Shown: positions 6,866 through 22,753, numbered from the stretch's first letter. The stretch is DNA of 64,000 nt from Polynucleobacter sp. 31A-FELB (GCF_018882405.1 NZ_JACVOO010000001.1:1-64000); one strand, 5' to 3'. The notes: a model not told the origin generated them from the sequence alone. Numbers and translations: made by a program.

Positions 6866-8269
6866 TTAGACGACCTTGGAGAGCCTTTCTACAGCTTCAT
6901 CCTTACCCAAAACAACCAAGACAGAATCAATCGCTGGGGTCTGTGTTGTAGCAAATAAGGCGTAACGGACAGGCATTGCTAATGCTGGCATTTTGATCTG
7001 ATGCTTGGCTAAAACTTCTTTAAAAGCTGCGCCATAGGCCGCTTTTGTATGCTCCGCAGATTTAATCGCCTCAATCAAATCTTTTAGAGCTGGAACGATT
7101 TCAGCTGGGATATTTGCAGCGATTTGTTCAGGATTGTGCGCTGGTGCCGGCAAGTAAAAAAGCTTTGCTCCCTCAGCGATTTCAATCAAGGTGTTTGCAC
7201 GGTCTTTCAATAGTGCAACCACTTGAACAAAGTCCGGGCCCTTCTCTGTATCTATACCCAAGTCGTGCGCAAAAGGCTTAGTTGCTTCAGCAAGAACAGC
7301 TGGATCTGCATTCTGAATATATTGATGATTTAGCCAAAGCAATTTTTCAGGATTATGCTGTGCTGGTGATCTACCAAGGCTAGCCAAGTCAAACCAATTC
7401 ACAAACTGCTCTTTAGTAAAGATCTCCGCATCACCATGAGACCATCCTAATCGTGCAAGGTAATTCAGAATGGCTTCGGGCAAGTACCCTGCTTTTTGGT
7501 AATCGCGAACACTCATGGCGCCATTGCGCTTACTCATTTTTTCGCCAGAGTCATTCAAGACTGTTGGCAAATGGGCATATACCGGCGGCGTACCACCGAG
7601 TGCCTTCATGATGTTAATTTGGCGAGGCGTGTTGTTCACGTGATCATCACCACGAATTACATGGGTAATGTTCATATCAAGATCATCCACCACAACGCAG
7701 AAGTTATAGGTTGGCGTTCCATCAGGACGAGCAATCACCAAATCATCTAACTCATCGTTGCTAATTTCAATCTTGCCTTTAACTGCATCTTCCCAGATAA
7801 CGGATCCACCGATGGGATTCTTAAAGCGAATCACTGGCAAAACACCTTCTGGAACTTCTGGCAAAGTTTTGCCAGACTCTGGACGCCATTGGCCGTTATA
7901 GCGCGGCTTTTCCTTATTCGCCATCTGTTGGTCGCGCAGCTTATTGAGCTCTTCCTCGCTCATATAGCAAGGATAAGCAAGACCAGCATCTAGCATTTGC
8001 TTAACAACTTCGCGATAACGATCAATGCGTTGCATTTGATAGATTGGGCCTTCATCCAAATCTAGACCAAGCCAAGCCATACCTTCAATAATGACGTCGA
8101 CCGCCTCCTGGGTAGAGCGCTCTACATCGGTATCCTCGATACGCAAAATGAAATCGCCTTTGTTGTGACGGGCAAAAGCCCATGGATACAAAGCGCTGCG
8201 AAGGTTGCCCAAGTGAATGAAGCCCGTTGGACTGGGGGCGAAACGTGTACGTATATGCATAAATGACAT
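6866..8269 (-). CDS. gltX: Glutamyl-tRNA synthetase
   Basis: This cytoplasmic class I enzyme charges tRNA-Glu with glutamate using ATP. The HIGH-type motif is FIHLG (residues 17-21) within [13 protein letters not shown], and KMSKR is at 244-248. The 467-residue length is normal for bacterial GltX. The frame extends further upstream to 8506, but that extension overlaps the divergent hslO gene and has no homology; the conserved N-terminus begins at [10 protein letters not shown], hence the chosen start (MHIRTR at 8260 is the alternative). The tRNA-Glu gene lies just downstream on the same strand. Confidence 0.96.
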   Translation of the reverse strand: MSFMHIRTRFAPSPTGFIHLGNLRSALYPWAFARHNKGDFILRIEDTDVERSTQEAVDVIIEGMAWLGLDLDEGPIYQMQRIDRYREVVKQMLDAGLAYPCYMSEEELNKLRDQQMANKEKPRYNGQWRPESGKTLPEVPEGVLPVIRFKNPIGGSVIWEDAVKGKIEISNDELDDLVIARPDGTPTYNFCVVVDDLDMNITHVIRGDDHVNNTPRQINIMKALGGTPPVYAHLPTVLNDSGEKMSKRNGAMSVRDYQKAGYLPEAILNYLARLGWSHGDAEIFTKEQFVNWFDLASLGRSPAQHNPEKLLWLNHQYIQNADPAVLAEATKPFAHDLGIDTEKGPDFVQVVALLKDRANTLIEIAEGAKLFYLPAPAHNPEQIAANIPAEIVPALKDLIEAIKSAEHTKAAYGAAFKEVLAKHQIKMPALAMPVRYALFATTQTPAIDSVLVVLGKDEAVERLSKVV

Positions 8270-8336
8270 TATCTCAGGTCGGCCTAGGAATTCATCATTT
8301 AGCACCTGACCCTCAAAAAAGTGGATACTTTCACCT

Positions 8337-9302
8337 ATGAACGAATTACTTGTATTTATGTGTGATGGCGCCCCAGTCCGCGGGGAAATTGTTTCTATTA
8401 GCAGCGCCTGGCAGGCCGTTTTAGAGCGCCGTAATGACCCCCCTGTGATTCGACGAATCCTGGGTGATTTCGTGGGCGCAGCGACGCTCTTAAGCGCCAG
8501 CCTCAAATTTGATGGGACTTTGATTATTCAAGCTCAAAGCAAAGGCCCTATCCAGCTTCTGGTGGTCGAATGCAAATCTGACCTGACAATGCGAGCCACG
8601 GTAAAGCTCTCTGTTGACGCAGCAAGCATTGATCCCGAAGCCACCCTTGGCGAGCTATTGGATGCGGACAATACGGGTCGACTGGTGATCACTCTCGATC
8701 CATCTGACCGTCAGCCCGGTCAACCGCCCTATCAAGGCATTGTGGCTCTTCAGGAGCACCGTGGCACGGTCATTAAGCCAGTAACTAGCGCTGCTGAGGC
8801 AATTGCTCTGTACATGCAAAATTCAGAGCAGTTAGATACCCGTATCTGGCTAGCATCAAACGATACTCATGTTGGTGGATTGCTTTTGCAGCGATTGCCT
8901 GATTCTGGTGGTCATGCCCACCTTGATCCTCAGTTAGCCGCTGAAGGGTGGACGAGAATTCAGACGCTTGGTGAAACCATCACCAATGAAGAGTTATTGA
9001 CCCTATCCCCAGAAACTATCCTCCGCCGTCTCTTTTTAGAGGAATCCGCCGAAAGCGGTGTTCGCAGCTTTCCGGCTCGTCCTGTTCGTTTTGGCTGCCG
9101 CTGCTCCCGCGCTAAGGTAGCCGATGTCCTCAGAATGCTTGGTGAAGAGGAAGTTGAAAGCATCCTTGCAGAACAAGGTGCTGTAGAAACTGAGTGTGAT
9201 TTTTGCGCTAAAGCTTATCGCTTTGATGCGGTTGATTGCAGGCAAGTATTTAAAACAGACTTGCTAGCTGATGCTACGAGACCACCATCTAGCGGTCATT
9301 AA
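8337..9302 (+). CDS. hslO: Hsp33 redox-regulated chaperone
   Basis: This 321-residue cytosolic holdase is activated by oxidation. The C-terminal zinc-binding switch is complete: Cys254 and Cys256 (CRC) and Cys287 and Cys290 (CDFC). The N-terminal domain runs from [19 protein letters not shown]. The gene is divergent from gltX and convergent with ftsB, whose stop is 8 bases away. I saw no strong Shine-Dalgarno and no convincing heat-shock promoter in the 67-base gap to gltX. Confidence 0.95.
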   Translation: MNELLVFMCDGAPVRGEIVSISSAWQAVLERRNDPPVIRRILGDFVGAATLLSASLKFDGTLIIQAQSKGPIQLLVVECKSDLTMRATVKLSVDAASIDPEATLGELLDADNTGRLVITLDPSDRQPGQPPYQGIVALQEHRGTVIKPVTSAAEAIALYMQNSEQLDTRIWLASNDTHVGGLLLQRLPDSGGHAHLDPQLAAEGWTRIQTLGETITNEELLTLSPETILRRLFLEESAESGVRSFPARPVRFGCRCSRAKVADVLRMLGEEEVESILAEQGAVETECDFCAKAYRFDAVDCRQVFKTDLLADATRPPSSGH

Positions 9303-9309
9303 GCGCTAA

Positions 9310-9636
9310 TTATTGCTTGGTTGTTGCTGGCTTTTCGCCATCAGATGCGTTGGTGGCTGATTTTTCGGTTGGTAGAATTTGTACAAAGAACTCACCTTCC
9401 TTAATCATGCCGTGCTCAACACGAGCACGCTCTTCAATTGCGCGGGTACCGTCTTTTAAATCCTTAACATCACCAGTAAGTTTTGCATTGCGTAAGCTCA
9501 GCAAGCTATTTTTGGCCTGCTGTAACTCAAGCTGTTTCTCCATCTCGTAAACCTTAAGCCATCCACCCTTACCCAACCAAAGTGGGTACTGTATTGCGAT
9601 AAGCAATAACAGCATAGAGTAGATGACAATCCGCAT
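9310..9636 (-). CDS. ftsB: Cell division protein FtsB
   Basis: The 108-residue bitopic inner-membrane protein has a short cytoplasmic N-terminus, one transmembrane helix (about residues 3-20, [18 protein letters not shown]) and a periplasmic leucine-zipper-like coiled coil (about 30-70). It then carries the conserved segment [19 protein letters not shown]. FtsB joins FtsL and FtsQ in the divisome. Its place directly after eno, 21 bases downstream, is the standard arrangement in beta- and gammaproteobacteria and suggests cotranscription with pyrG-kdsA-eno. Confidence 0.93.
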   Translation of the reverse strand: MRIVIYSMLLLLIAIQYPLWLGKGGWLKVYEMEKQLELQQAKNSLLSLRNAKLTGDVKDLKDGTRAIEERARVEHGMIKEGEFFVQILPTEKSATNASDGEKPATTKQ

Positions 9637-9657
9637 AAGAGATGAAGTTGCTACTAG

Positions 9658-11842
<2,185 letters not shown>

Positions 11843-11851
11843 AACGATCTC

Positions 11852-13516
<1,665 letters not shown>

Positions 13517-13782
13517 TTAAGCTCTGTTGGAAAAAGTAATTATAACGATAGCGACTCTGTCAGGATAAATTCTTGGGCTATCCAATAACTCTCGGGCTGC
13601 CAGCTAGCTCAACATAAAATTTGCCTGTTTTATAGGCAATTTTTTGCCACCCAGAATTCTTTTACCAACCCTTAATCCTCCATCACCCCGGATCTAATAC
13701 CCCTTCTGCAATTGTGTTGAATTACTGACAATTATTGGTTTATCCCCATAAACCCCTATTTAGCCCTTAAATGAGGCATTTT

Positions 13783-13812
13783 TTGAGAACTTTTAACAAT
13801 TAAGTCTTATAT
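13783..13812 (+). promoter_or_regulatory. Possible acnB promoter overlapped by the palindrome
   Basis: TTGAGA (13783-13788) and TTATAT (13807-13812) are 18 bases apart and could serve as -35 and -10 elements. The -10 candidate lies inside the palindrome, so a protein bound there would block RNA polymerase. ATG of acnB follows about 90 bases later. Confidence 0.35.
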
Positions 13813-13817
13813 AAGAC
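13804..13817. promoter_or_regulatory. Perfect 14-bp palindrome, probable repressor site of acnB
   Basis: GTCTTATATAAGAC equals its own reverse complement. It is about 86 bases upstream of the acnB start and overlaps the likely -10 region. The regulator is not in this window; a GntR-type or similar dimeric regulator of the TCA cycle is plausible but not shown. Confidence 0.5.
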
Positions 13818-13902
13818 ATGAATTAGCAATTACAATAGACTGGATAGGGAAATAAGCCCTGCTGAGCCTTAAGTTGATAACTCTTACCCGATAGGAAATA
13901 CG

Positions 13903-16488
13903 ATGCTAGAAGCCTACAACGCCCAAGTTGCCGAACGCGCAGCCCTTGGAATTCCAGCCCTCCCCCTGACTAAAGATCAAACTGCCGAACTAGTGGGTTT
14001 GCTCAAAAATCCTCCAAAGGGTAAAGAAGCAGAATTACTTGAACTCATCACAAACCGCGTACCCGCTGGTGTTGATGAAGCAGCTAAAGTTAAAGCAGAA
14101 TTTTTGGATGCCGTTGCCAAAGGAACTGAGAAGTCTCCTTTGATTTCACGCATTAAGGCTACTGAGCTTTTGGGCACTATGCTCGGCGGTTACAACATTA
14201 AGCCTTTAGTTGAATTGCTCTCCGATTCAGAGTGTGCAGCTACTGCTGCAGCAGCTTTGAAAAAGACCTTGTTGATGTTCGACTATTTCCATGATGTACA
14301 AGAATTAGCTGAAAAAGGTAATGCAGAAGCGAAAGGCGTTCTGCAAAGCTGGGCTGATGCCGAGTGGTTTACGAGCCGTGCCGCTGTTCCAGAAAGCATG
14401 AAGCTCACCGTATTTAAAGTTACCGGTGAAACGAATACCGACGACCTTTCACCTGCTCCTGACGCATGGAGCCGTCCAGACATTCCATTGCATGCAACGA
14501 TCATGCTGAAGAACCCACGTCCAGGCATTGAGCCAGATGAGGCTGGTGTTCGTGGCCCAATGAAGCAAATTGAAGCTCTCCAAAAGAAAGGCAATCAAAT
14601 TGCCTACGTTGGTGACGTTGTTGGTACAGGATCATCACGTAAATCTGCAACCAACTCGGTGTTGTGGTGGACTGGTCAAGATATTCCATTTGTTCCGAAC
14701 AAGCGCTTTGGTGGTGTTTGCTTAGGTACAAAGATTGCCCCAATCTTCTTTAACACTATGGAAGATGCTGGTGCATTGCCAATCGAGTTAGACGTTTCCG
14801 ACATGAATATGGGCGACGAAATTGAATTGCGTCCATACGAAGGTAAAGCATTTAAGAACGGTAAAGAAATTGCCGCCTTCTCACTCAAGTCACCAGTAAT
14901 TTTGGATGAAGTTCGTGCAGGCGGTCGCATTCCTTTGATCGTCGGTCGTGGCCTCACAGCTAAAGCGCGAGCAGCACTTGGCTTGCCAGCTTCTACAGAA
15001 TTCCGCATCCCTGTTAGCCCACCTGATAACAAAAAAGGTTTCAGCTTGGCGCAAAAGATGGTTGGCCGCGCTTGTGGATTGCCAGAAGGTCAAGGCGTAC
15101 GCCCAGACACTTATTGCGAGCCACACATGACTACAGTCGGCTCACAAGACACCACTGGTCCAATGACCCGTGATGAATTAAAAGACTTGGCATGTTTAGG
15201 CTTCTCTGCTGACTTGGTAATGCAATCTTTCTGCCATACATCTGCATATCCAAAACCAGTAGACATTCGCACTCACCATGAGTTACCAGCGTTTATGACC
15301 AACCGTGGCGGCGTTGCATTACGTCCAGGTGATGGCGTGATCCACAGCTGGTTAAATCGCTTGCTCTTGCCAGATACCTGCGGTACTGGTGGCGATAGCC
15401 ATACTCGTTTCCCAATCGGCATCTCCTTCCCTGCTGGTTCTGGCTTGGTAGCGTTTGCTGCTGCAACTGGCGTAATGCCTTTGGATATGCCTGAGTCTGT
15501 ATTGGTTCGCTTCAAAGGAAAAATGCAGCCTGGCATCACTTTGCGTGACCTAGTAAATGCGATTCCTTTGTATGCAATCAAGAAAGGCTTGTTGACTGTT
15601 GAAAAACAAAACAAGAAGAACGTATTCTCTGGGCGCATCTTAGAAATCGAAGGTTTGCCTGATCTGAAAGTTGAACAAGCATTTGAGTTGTCTGATGCTT
15701 CAGCAGAACGTTCAGCTGCAGGTTGTGCAATTGCTCTCAGCAAAGAGCCGATCATTGAATACATGCGCTCTAACATCACTTTGATGAAGTGGATGATTGC
15801 AAATGGCTACGAAGATAAGCGCACTTTAGGTCGTCGTATCAAAGCAATGGAAGCATGGATTGCTAAACCTGATTTACTCAAAGCAGATACAAACGCAGAC
15901 TACGCTGAAGTAATCGAAATCGATATGAGCGAGATTAAAGAACCAATCTTAGCTTGCCCTAATGATCCAGACGATGTGAAGTTCTTGTCTGAAGTTTCTG
16001 GCGAGAAAATCGATGAGGTATTTATCGGATCTTGCATGACGAACATTGGACACTTCCGCGCAGCTGGTCAAGTTCTTCAGGGTAAAAAGGATATGCCTAC
16101 TCGCCTATGGGTGGCTCCTCCAACTAAGATGGACCAGATGATTTTGACCGAAGAAGGCTATTACGGCATTCTGGGTGCTACAGGTGCTCGTATGGAAACT
16201 CCAGGTTGCTCACTCTGTATGGGTAACCAGGCTCAGATCCGCAAAGGCTCTACAGCAGTTTCTACATCAACACGTAACTTCCCAAATCGTTTAGGTATCG
16301 ATACTCGTGTGTACCTTGCTTCTGCTGAGCTTTCAGCGGTTGCAGCACTCTTGGGTCGCCTCCCAACGCCGCAGGAATATTTCGAGCAAGTTGAGTCATT
16401 GAATGCCAAGTCTGGTGAAGTTTATAAGTACATGAACTTTGACAAGATTAAGTCATTCAGCGATGTTGCTGACACGGTAACAATTTAA
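13903..16488 (+). CDS. acnB: Aconitate hydratase B (bifunctional with 2-methylisocitrate dehydratase)
   Basis: The 861-residue protein is the usual length of AcnB and has the AcnB domain order: N-terminal helical repeat domain ([18 protein letters not shown]), the swivel domain in the first half ([17 protein letters not shown]), then the catalytic core. Three Fe-S cysteines are visible: one in [13 protein letters not shown] and two in [10 protein letters not shown]. It isomerises citrate to isocitrate and often also acts on 2-methylisocitrate. A ribosome site AGGAAA precedes the ATG. A rho-independent terminator follows at 16518-16547. Confidence 0.97.
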   Translation: MLEAYNAQVAERAALGIPALPLTKDQTAELVGLLKNPPKGKEAELLELITNRVPAGVDEAAKVKAEFLDAVAKGTEKSPLISRIKATELLGTMLGGYNIKPLVELLSDSECAATAAAALKKTLLMFDYFHDVQELAEKGNAEAKGVLQSWADAEWFTSRAAVPESMKLTVFKVTGETNTDDLSPAPDAWSRPDIPLHATIMLKNPRPGIEPDEAGVRGPMKQIEALQKKGNQIAYVGDVVGTGSSRKSATNSVLWWTGQDIPFVPNKRFGGVCLGTKIAPIFFNTMEDAGALPIELDVSDMNMGDEIELRPYEGKAFKNGKEIAAFSLKSPVILDEVRAGGRIPLIVGRGLTAKARAALGLPASTEFRIPVSPPDNKKGFSLAQKMVGRACGLPEGQGVRPDTYCEPHMTTVGSQDTTGPMTRDELKDLACLGFSADLVMQSFCHTSAYPKPVDIRTHHELPAFMTNRGGVALRPGDGVIHSWLNRLLLPDTCGTGGDSHTRFPIGISFPAGSGLVAFAAATGVMPLDMPESVLVRFKGKMQPGITLRDLVNAIPLYAIKKGLLTVEKQNKKNVFSGRILEIEGLPDLKVEQAFELSDASAERSAAGCAIALSKEPIIEYMRSNITLMKWMIANGYEDKRTLGRRIKAMEAWIAKPDLLKADTNADYAEVIEIDMSEIKEPILACPNDPDDVKFLSEVSGEKIDEVFIGSCMTNIGHFRAAGQVLQGKKDMPTRLWVAPPTKMDQMILTEEGYYGILGATGARMETPGCSLCMGNQAQIRKGSTAVSTSTRNFPNRLGIDTRVYLASAELSAVAALLGRLPTPQEYFEQVESLNAKSGEVYKYMNFDKIKSFSDVADTVTI

Positions 16489-16517
16489 GCATTAATAGCC
16501 CCGATGTTTGGGGCAAT

Positions 16518-16547
16518 AAAAAAGGCGATCAACCGATCGCCTTTTTT
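16518..16547. terminator. Rho-independent terminator, probably bidirectional
   Basis: GGCGATC (16524-16530) pairs with GATCGCC (16535-16541) around a four-base loop. An A tract precedes and a T6 tract follows, so it can serve acnB rightward and the convergent methyltransferase-like gene leftward. Confidence 0.9.
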
Positions 16548-16562
16548 CATATCTAAATTTGC

Positions 16563-17339
16563 CTAGATGCAGAGCTTATTTTCTTGATGGGCATTCTCAC
16601 GATTCAAACCAGAAGCCCAGGTATTGGTCGGCAAGCCTGTTTTTTCCATGATTAATTTTGCGCGCTTAGAAACTTCTTTCCACTCTACTTCCAACTGAGG
16701 GCCTTTGAACGCAATTGCCACCACGTTGCAGTCATGAGACTCCGGAAAGAGAAGCACGCGATTATCAAACGCTTCACAGATATTATTTAAATTGATATCA
16801 AAGCTTTTGTGACGAGAGAACAAATTCACGGTTAGTATGCCAGGCGACTTGAGAATATCGTAGCAACCTTTGTAAAACTCTAGGGAACTAGCAGCAGGGC
16901 CATCGCAAATAGCGTCATACAAGTCAACCTGAACTGCATCAAAGCGGTCCTGATTCTTGGTGTTCTGAACAAATGCCTTGGCATCAACTTGCAATGTCTC
17001 TAGCCGGCGATCATCATCCGGCGTGAAGAACATGCTGCGAGCAGAAACAATCACAGCAGGATTAAGCTCGACAACCGTTGTTTTTACAGCTGGGCAATAA
17101 CGATGAGCAAACTTTGTCAGAGCGCCAGTACCCAAGCCCAGTTGAGCAATGCGCATGCCGGGCTTGGTTTCTAAAAATAATAACCACGCCATCATTTGCT
17201 GGTTGTATTCCAGATAAATCTCATCTGGATCACGAATGCGCATTGCCCCCTGAATTAGCTCGCTCCCAAAGTGCAAATAGCGCACCCCACCACTCTCAGA
17301 AAACGTAACTGGCTCCATCGCCATAGATGAATCTGGCAT
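16563..17339 (-). CDS. Spermidine synthase-like methyltransferase-fold protein
   Basis: The 258-residue protein has the SAM/decarboxylated-SAM binding fold of the polyamine synthase family: AQLGLGTGALTKF (glycine-rich loop), VVELNPAVI, and VQVDLYDAICDGP as the acidic motif. It lacks the full N-terminal beta domain of true SpeE, so the substrate is uncertain. The frame continues upstream to 17399 inside purL; I chose ATG at 17339, 4 bases after the purL stop, which makes it translationally coupled to purL. Confidence 0.8.
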   Translation of the reverse strand: MPDSSMAMEPVTFSESGGVRYLHFGSELIQGAMRIRDPDEIYLEYNQQMMAWLLFLETKPGMRIAQLGLGTGALTKFAHRYCPAVKTTVVELNPAVIVSARSMFFTPDDDRRLETLQVDAKAFVQNTKNQDRFDAVQVDLYDAICDGPAASSLEFYKGCYDILKSPGILTVNLFSRHKSFDINLNNICEAFDNRVLLFPESHDCNVVAIAFKGPQLEVEWKEVSKRAKLIMEKTGLPTNTWASGLNRENAHQENKLCI

Positions 17340-17343
17340 TAGA

Positions 17344-20300
17344 TTACTTTGCCCAGACTCTAGCGTTGCGGAATAAGCGCATCCATGGGCTAGCACCATC
17401 AGGCGTATCTAACCATTCCTTTGGTGCCCAGCTCATCTGCACAGCCCTAAAGACGCGCTCAGGATGCGGCATCATTACCGTGAAGCGTCCGTCTGGGGTT
17501 GTAACGCCAGTTAAGCCACCAGGCGAACCATTTGGGTTCATTGGGTAGGTTTCAGTTGGGTTACCTTGGTGATCTACAAAACGTAGAGCAGCCAACCCTT
17601 GTTTCTGAAGTGCCTCTAAATTGCCTTGTTGGCTAAAGTTAGCAAAGCCCTCTCCATGCGCAATAGCGATAGGTAGCTGACTTCCTGCCATACCCTGCGT
17701 AAAGATAGAAGGTGATGCCATCACTTCAGCCATCACCAATCGAGCCTCGTACTGCTCGGATTGATTGCGGGTAAATTTAGGCCAAGCTTCAGCGCCAGGA
17801 ATGATTCCCGCTAGATTGCTCATCATTTGGCAACCATTACAGACACCTAATGCAAAGCTTTCTTGGCGATTAAAGAATGAGGAGAACTGATCGCGTAATT
17901 GAGCATTAAAGAGAATAGTTTTCGCCCAACCCTCGCCTGCACCCAATACATCTCCATAACTAAATCCACCGCAGGCAACTAGGCCACGAAAATCATCTAA
18001 CTTGGATTTACCAGATAGTAGATCTGACATGTGAACGTCGTAGCTATCAAAGCCAGCCCAATTCATGGCATAAGCCATTTCTACATGAGAATTAACACCC
18101 TGCTCGCGCAAGATGGCGACTTTAGGTCTGGCATTCTTATTAATGAATGGTGCTGCAATGTCGTCAGCAATGTCAAATGTCAGCTTTGGTGACATTCCAC
18201 TATCGGCAACGTTATCGAGCAGCGCAAACTCACTATCAGCACAATCTGGGTTATCGCGTAAGCGAGCAATCTGATAACTCGTGTTAGCCCACATCTTTTG
18301 TAAGACTTCGCGTGGCTCAGCAAAGATATTTTTCGCATCACGCCAAATTTCAATTCGGCCATTGGTATTTGGTTTTGCAATCACATGACTGAACGCGCTC
18401 AGGTTCAATTTACGCAAAACAGCAAATACAGCATCCCGATCAGCTTTGCGAATCTGAATTACCGCACCAAGCTCTTCATTAAATAAAGCGCGCATGGTTT
18501 GCTCATGACGTCGACCAGATACCTGTTGCGCCCAGTTCTTGGCATCACCCCAGTCAGCCTCTTGCCCAACATCAACAGCAATCATGTCGACGTTCATTGA
18601 AATGCCGGTATGCGATGCAAATGCCATCTCTGCAATACAGGCCAACAAGCCGCCGTCAGAACGGTCATGGTAAGCCAGCAACTGATCTGCTTTGCGCAGT
18701 TCAATGATGGCAGTGGCAAGTGCCTTTAGATCTTCTGGGTGATCTACATTCGGAGCTGATTTACCAGATTGATTGAGTACTTGAGCAAGAATGCTTCCAG
18801 CCATGCGGTTTTTACCGCGACCTAAATCAATCAAGATCAACTCAGTTTCTAATGCTGCGCCAGATTCATCTTTGAGTTTAAGCAAAGGCGTTGTAGTTTT
18901 ACGAACGTCCTGAACTGCAGCAAAAGCAGAAATAATTAAGGAGACTGGAGAAACCACTTTTTTGGCTTGATCGCCCTCCTGCCATGCAGTAGCCATAGAT
19001 AGAGAGTCTTTACCAACCGGAATAGAAATGCCAAGTGCTGGACATAAATCCATCCCAATTGCTCTAACGGAGTCATACAGCTTTGCATCTTCTCCGGGTG
19101 CACCACAAGCAGCCATCCAATTAGCAGAAAGCTTAACGTCTTCTAAGCGACGAATGTCCGCAGCCAATAGATTAGTAATGGCTTCACCAACTGCCATCTT
19201 GGCAGCGGCTGGTGCATCAATCACGGCCAATGGAGTACGCTCGCCCATGGTCATAACTTCACCACGGTAGCCCTTGTAATCCATCAAGGTAACTGCACAG
19301 TCAGCAACAGGAACTTGCCATGGCCCAACAAATGGATCACGAGCATTGAGACCACCAACGGTACGATCGCCGATAGTAATCAAAAAGGATTTGCTAGCAA
19401 CTGTGGGTTGCTGTAGAACCCAAGCAATGCATTGGGCAAGATCGGCGTCAGTGACATTTAATTCTTCAAACTCTTGCGCAACACGCGTTACGTCACGATG
19501 CATACGTGGCGGCTTGCCTAGCAATACTTCCATTGGCATATCAATGGGCATTGCAGCATCAGTACCAGTAGCTTCCTTACTGTCGCTTAGCTGAAGTTGA
19601 CGCTCAACTGTTGCTACACCCACTACGGCAAATGGGCATCGCTCGCGCTCACAGAGTGACTTAAACAGCTCCAGATCTTTAGCCTCAATTGCTAGAACAT
19701 AACGCTCTTGAGATTCGTTACACCAAATCTCTGCAGGACTCATGCCACTTTCCTCAAGCGGCACTTTGCGTAACTGAAATTGGGCGCCTAATCCGGCACC
19801 ATCAGCCAGCTCTGGAAATGCATTGGAAATACCACCCGCACCAACATCATGAATTGAAACAATAGGGTTACTCTGACCCATAGCGATACAAGAATTAATC
19901 ACTTCTTGTGCGCGACGTTCCATTTCTGGATTACCGCGTTGGACAGAATCAAAATCTAAATCTGCAGTATTGGTTCCGGTTGCAACAGAACTACCAGTTG
20001 CGCCACCCATACCAATACGCATACCAGGACCACCCAATTGAATAAACAAGTGCCCTGCTTTAATTTGTTTCTTTGCAGTATGGATAGAATCAATGCTACC
20101 GATACCACCAGCAATCATGATGGGTTTGTGATAACCGCGACGAACACCTTCTAGGGTTTGCTCAAAGACGCGGAAATAACCACCGAGAATGGGACGACCA
20201 AATTCATTATTAAATGCGGCCCCACCTAATGGGCCATCAATCATGATTTGTAGTGGCGTGGCAATGCGCTCTGGCTTGCCGTACTTCTCAGACTCCCACG

Positions 20301-21375
20301 GCAAATCGGTGCCAGGGATATTGAGGTTTGAAACAGAGAAGCCGGTAAGGCCTGCTTTAGGACGCCCGCCGACACCAGTCGCACCTTCATCACGAATCTC
20401 GCCACCAGCACCTGTAGAGGCGCCTGGGAATGGAGCAATTGCCGTTGGGTGATTGTGGGTCTCCACCTTCATTAAGGTATGTACTAAACGTGTGTCTTTT
20501 TCGTAAAGACGACCCTCACCTTTGGAGGACCAAGTTTCTGACTCGGCTCCCACCATCACTGCTGAGTTATCGGAGTAGGCAACGATCGTGCCTTCTGGCT
20601 GAAGTTGATGGGTATTGCGAATCATCGCAAATAGAGATTTCTCTTGATCATCCCCATCGATAGTCCAACTGGAGTTGAAAATCTTATGGCGGCAATGTTC
20701 ACTATTCGCCTGGGCAAACATGATCAACTCAACATCGCTCGGATTACGTTCTAAGCGAATGAAATTCTCAACGAGATAGAGCACCTCATCTTCTGATAAG
20801 GCGAGACCTAATTCTTGATTTGCTTTATCTAGTGCAGCTCTGCCCTCAGTTAATACTGGGATGCGGACAAATGGGCGATCAGGCAGAGATTGATATAAAG
20901 CACTAGCTTCATTGATATCTGAGATAACAGCCTCAGTCATACGATCATGTAATGCAGCCAACACCAGCTGCTCTTGTTCTGTGCTGAGTGATTTTTTACT
21001 CTGCCAAGCATACTGAACGCCACGCTCAATACGTAAAACTTGAAGACCACATTGACGCGCAATATCTGTTGCTTTACTGGCCCATGGAGAAACTGTGCCA
21101 AATCGAGGAATAGCAATCGCAGATTGTTTATCGGCGGCTTTACTAAATAAGGAGCCACCCTTCAACTGAGATACAAAAGGTTGGCCGTAAGTCAGAAGAC
21201 TCTCGAGCACCTCTATGTCCTTGGCATTGAGCTCTGACTCAGACCAAACAAAATGAAGGTATTGAGCCTCTATGGACTCAAGTTGAATTCCTTGGGCTGC
21301 GAGCGAAGCTAAAAGTCGCTGTTGGCGGAAGGCTGAAAGGGCATTTGCCCCGGGCAAGCAACAGAATGATGACAT
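17344..21375 (-). CDS. purL: Phosphoribosylformylglycinamidine synthase
   Basis: This 1343-residue single-chain enzyme of purine biosynthesis (fourth step) converts FGAR, glutamine and ATP to FGAM. It is the large fused form typical of proteobacteria: N-terminal PurS-like domain, two ATP-binding halves ([32 protein letters not shown] is represented by its core [14 protein letters not shown]), and a C-terminal glutamine amidotransferase with the nucleophile in GVCNGCQMM and the His-Glu end [10 protein letters not shown]. The methyltransferase-like gene follows after 4 bases. Confidence 0.97.
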   Translation of the reverse strand: MSSFCCLPGANALSAFRQQRLLASLAAQGIQLESIEAQYLHFVWSESELNAKDIEVLESLLTYGQPFVSQLKGGSLFSKAADKQSAIAIPRFGTVSPWASKATDIARQCGLQVLRIERGVQYAWQSKKSLSTEQEQLVLAALHDRMTEAVISDINEASALYQSLPDRPFVRIPVLTEGRAALDKANQELGLALSEDEVLYLVENFIRLERNPSDVELIMFAQANSEHCRHKIFNSSWTIDGDDQEKSLFAMIRNTHQLQPEGTIVAYSDNSAVMVGAESETWSSKGEGRLYEKDTRLVHTLMKVETHNHPTAIAPFPGASTGAGGEIRDEGATGVGGRPKAGLTGFSVSNLNIPGTDLPWESEKYGKPERIATPLQIMIDGPLGGAAFNNEFGRPILGGYFRVFEQTLEGVRRGYHKPIMIAGGIGSIDSIHTAKKQIKAGHLFIQLGGPGMRIGMGGATGSSVATGTNTADLDFDSVQRGNPEMERRAQEVINSCIAMGQSNPIVSIHDVGAGGISNAFPELADGAGLGAQFQLRKVPLEESGMSPAEIWCNESQERYVLAIEAKDLELFKSLCERERCPFAVVGVATVERQLQLSDSKEATGTDAAMPIDMPMEVLLGKPPRMHRDVTRVAQEFEELNVTDADLAQCIAWVLQQPTVASKSFLITIGDRTVGGLNARDPFVGPWQVPVADCAVTLMDYKGYRGEVMTMGERTPLAVIDAPAAAKMAVGEAITNLLAADIRRLEDVKLSANWMAACGAPGEDAKLYDSVRAIGMDLCPALGISIPVGKDSLSMATAWQEGDQAKKVVSPVSLIISAFAAVQDVRKTTTPLLKLKDESGAALETELILIDLGRGKNRMAGSILAQVLNQSGKSAPNVDHPEDLKALATAIIELRKADQLLAYHDRSDGGLLACIAEMAFASHTGISMNVDMIAVDVGQEADWGDAKNWAQQVSGRRHEQTMRALFNEELGAVIQIRKADRDAVFAVLRKLNLSAFSHVIAKPNTNGRIEIWRDAKNIFAEPREVLQKMWANTSYQIARLRDNPDCADSEFALLDNVADSGMSPKLTFDIADDIAAPFINKNARPKVAILREQGVNSHVEMAYAMNWAGFDSYDVHMSDLLSGKSKLDDFRGLVACGGFSYGDVLGAGEGWAKTILFNAQLRDQFSSFFNRQESFALGVCNGCQMMSNLAGIIPGAEAWPKFTRNQSEQYEARLVMAEVMASPSIFTQGMAGSQLPIAIAHGEGFANFSQQGNLEALQKQGLAALRFVDHQGNPTETYPMNPNGSPGGLTGVTTPDGRFTVMMPHPERVFRAVQMSWAPKEWLDTPDGASPWMRLFRNARVWAK

Positions 21376-21396
21376 GCCAAGATTATAAGGTTTTGC

Positions 21397-22077
21397 TTAA
21401 ACCAGGCGCCCGCCCTGAAGGCTCAATTGACGTTGACACCGAGCAGCCAAGGCTGGATCGTGGGTCACCAGAACCAGTGTCGAAGAATTCTCCCGATTTA
21501 GCTCAAAAAGGAGCTCAATCACCCTATTTCCGCTAGCTTCATCCAGGCTCCCAGTGGGTTCATCGGCGAACAGAATGGCGGGCTTATTAATGAAAGCTCG
21601 GGCTAGCGCCACCCGTTGCTGCTCACCACCCGACAGCGTATTGGGAAAGTGATTAGCCCTAAGGCTTAAGCCAACCTTTTCGAGCCATTGATGAGCCTCT
21701 AGCCTAGCGTCAGCGTGCTCTATACCAGCCATCTCCAGGGGAAGCATGACATTCTCCAAGGCCGTAAGGTGTGGCAATAGCTGGAATGACTGAAATACAA
21801 AGCCAACAAACTGACCGCGCAAACGTGCCCTGCCATCCTCATCCAGCAGATTGAGGCTTTGCCCCATTAGAGCAATTTGCCCTGTGCTTGGCAGATCTAA
21901 TCCAGCCAAGAGACTTAACAAGGTACTCTTTCCAGAGCCCGAAGCGCCAATAATCGCTACACTTTCACCCTGCGCAATTTGAAAACTCAAGTCGTGCAAA
22001 ATAGCCAAGTCACCATCAGCCGTATTTACCAGCTTGCCAACGTGTTCGGCAACAATGGAATTAGACTGTTTGTTCAT
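21397..22077 (-). CDS. ybbA: ABC transporter ATP-binding protein, YbbA/LolD type
   Basis: The 226-residue ATPase has Walker A GASGSGKST, Q loop in FVFQSFQLLPHLT, signature LSGGEQQRVALARA and Walker B ILFADEPTGSLDE. The insert QSFQLLPHLTALENV is typical of the MacB/LolD/YbbA group that energises extraction of lipids or lipoproteins. Divergence from tesA (23 bases apart) matches the ybbA-tesA arrangement of enterobacteria. The usual permease gene (ybbP) is not beside it: purL follows directly, 21 bases after its stop. Confidence 0.85.
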   Translation of the reverse strand: MNKQSNSIVAEHVGKLVNTADGDLAILHDLSFQIAQGESVAIIGASGSGKSTLLSLLAGLDLPSTGQIALMGQSLNLLDEDGRARLRGQFVGFVFQSFQLLPHLTALENVMLPLEMAGIEHADARLEAHQWLEKVGLSLRANHFPNTLSGGEQQRVALARAFINKPAILFADEPTGSLDEASGNRVIELLFELNRENSSTLVLVTHDPALAARCQRQLSLQGGRLV

Positions 22078-22100
22078 GTGGAATTTTCTAGAGTGGAAAA

Positions 22101-22751
22101 ATGCGGATTCAGTTTTTAACTGTGAATAAATTGATTACAGGGCTATTTTGCCTTGTATTAAGCATTTCTTCCTGGGCACAAGTAAAGCCAGTCGTCCTGA
22201 TACTAGGTGATAGCCTTTCCGCTGAATACGGCTTGCCGCGTGGCACTGGCTGGGTCACGCTTCTCCAAGGGCAATTAGTCAAAGATCAGAGTCCATGGAA
22301 CGTATTTAACGCCAGTATTAGTGGAGAAACTAGCTCAGGCGGCCTGAGCAGACTTCCGAATCTCTTGGATCAGAAAAAACCAGGGATCGTGCTCATAGAG
22401 TTGGGAGCGAATGATGCCTTGCGTGGTTTACCAGTAAATCAAACTGAAGCCAATCTACGTAAGATGATTCAGATGAGCAAAAAATCAGGTGCAAAGGTTT
22501 TGCTATGCGGCATACAGATTCCTTCGAACTATGGTCAAACCTACACGATGCAATTTAAGAATCTCTATCCCCTTCTTGCAACTCAAGAGCACGTAGAGTT
22601 GCTACCATTTTTCTTAGAAGGTGTTGCTACTAAACCAGAATTGTTTCAGGCGGATCGCCTACATCCCAATGTGGCAGCACAAAGCATTATCTTTAAAAAC
22701 GTATGGGGCTCAATGGCCCCATACAGTAACTTACTTAAAAAACTGCCTTAG
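22101..22751 (+). CDS. tesA: Arylesterase / acyl-CoA thioesterase I, GDSL family
   Basis: This 216-residue periplasmic hydrolase has a signal peptide (about residues 1-26, ending SISSWA). The SGNH blocks are all present: block I LILGDSLSAEYGL with the nucleophile Ser, block II Gly in SGETSSGG, block III ELGANDALRG with Asn, and block V DRLHPNVAAQ with Asp and His. It hydrolyses acyl-CoA, aryl esters or lysophospholipids. It is divergent from ybbA and ends 2 bases from the convergent ppiD stop. Confidence 0.92.
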   Translation: MRIQFLTVNKLITGLFCLVLSISSWAQVKPVVLILGDSLSAEYGLPRGTGWVTLLQGQLVKDQSPWNVFNASISGETSSGGLSRLPNLLDQKKPGIVLIELGANDALRGLPVNQTEANLRKMIQMSKKSGAKVLLCGIQIPSNYGQTYTMQFKNLYPLLATQEHVELLPFFLEGVATKPELFQADRLHPNVAAQSIIFKNVWGSMAPYSNLLKKLP

Positions 22752-22753
22752 TT

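Noticed and set aside
8270-8506. N-terminal extension of gltX
   Set aside because: It overlaps the divergent hslO gene and precedes the conserved GltX N-terminus.
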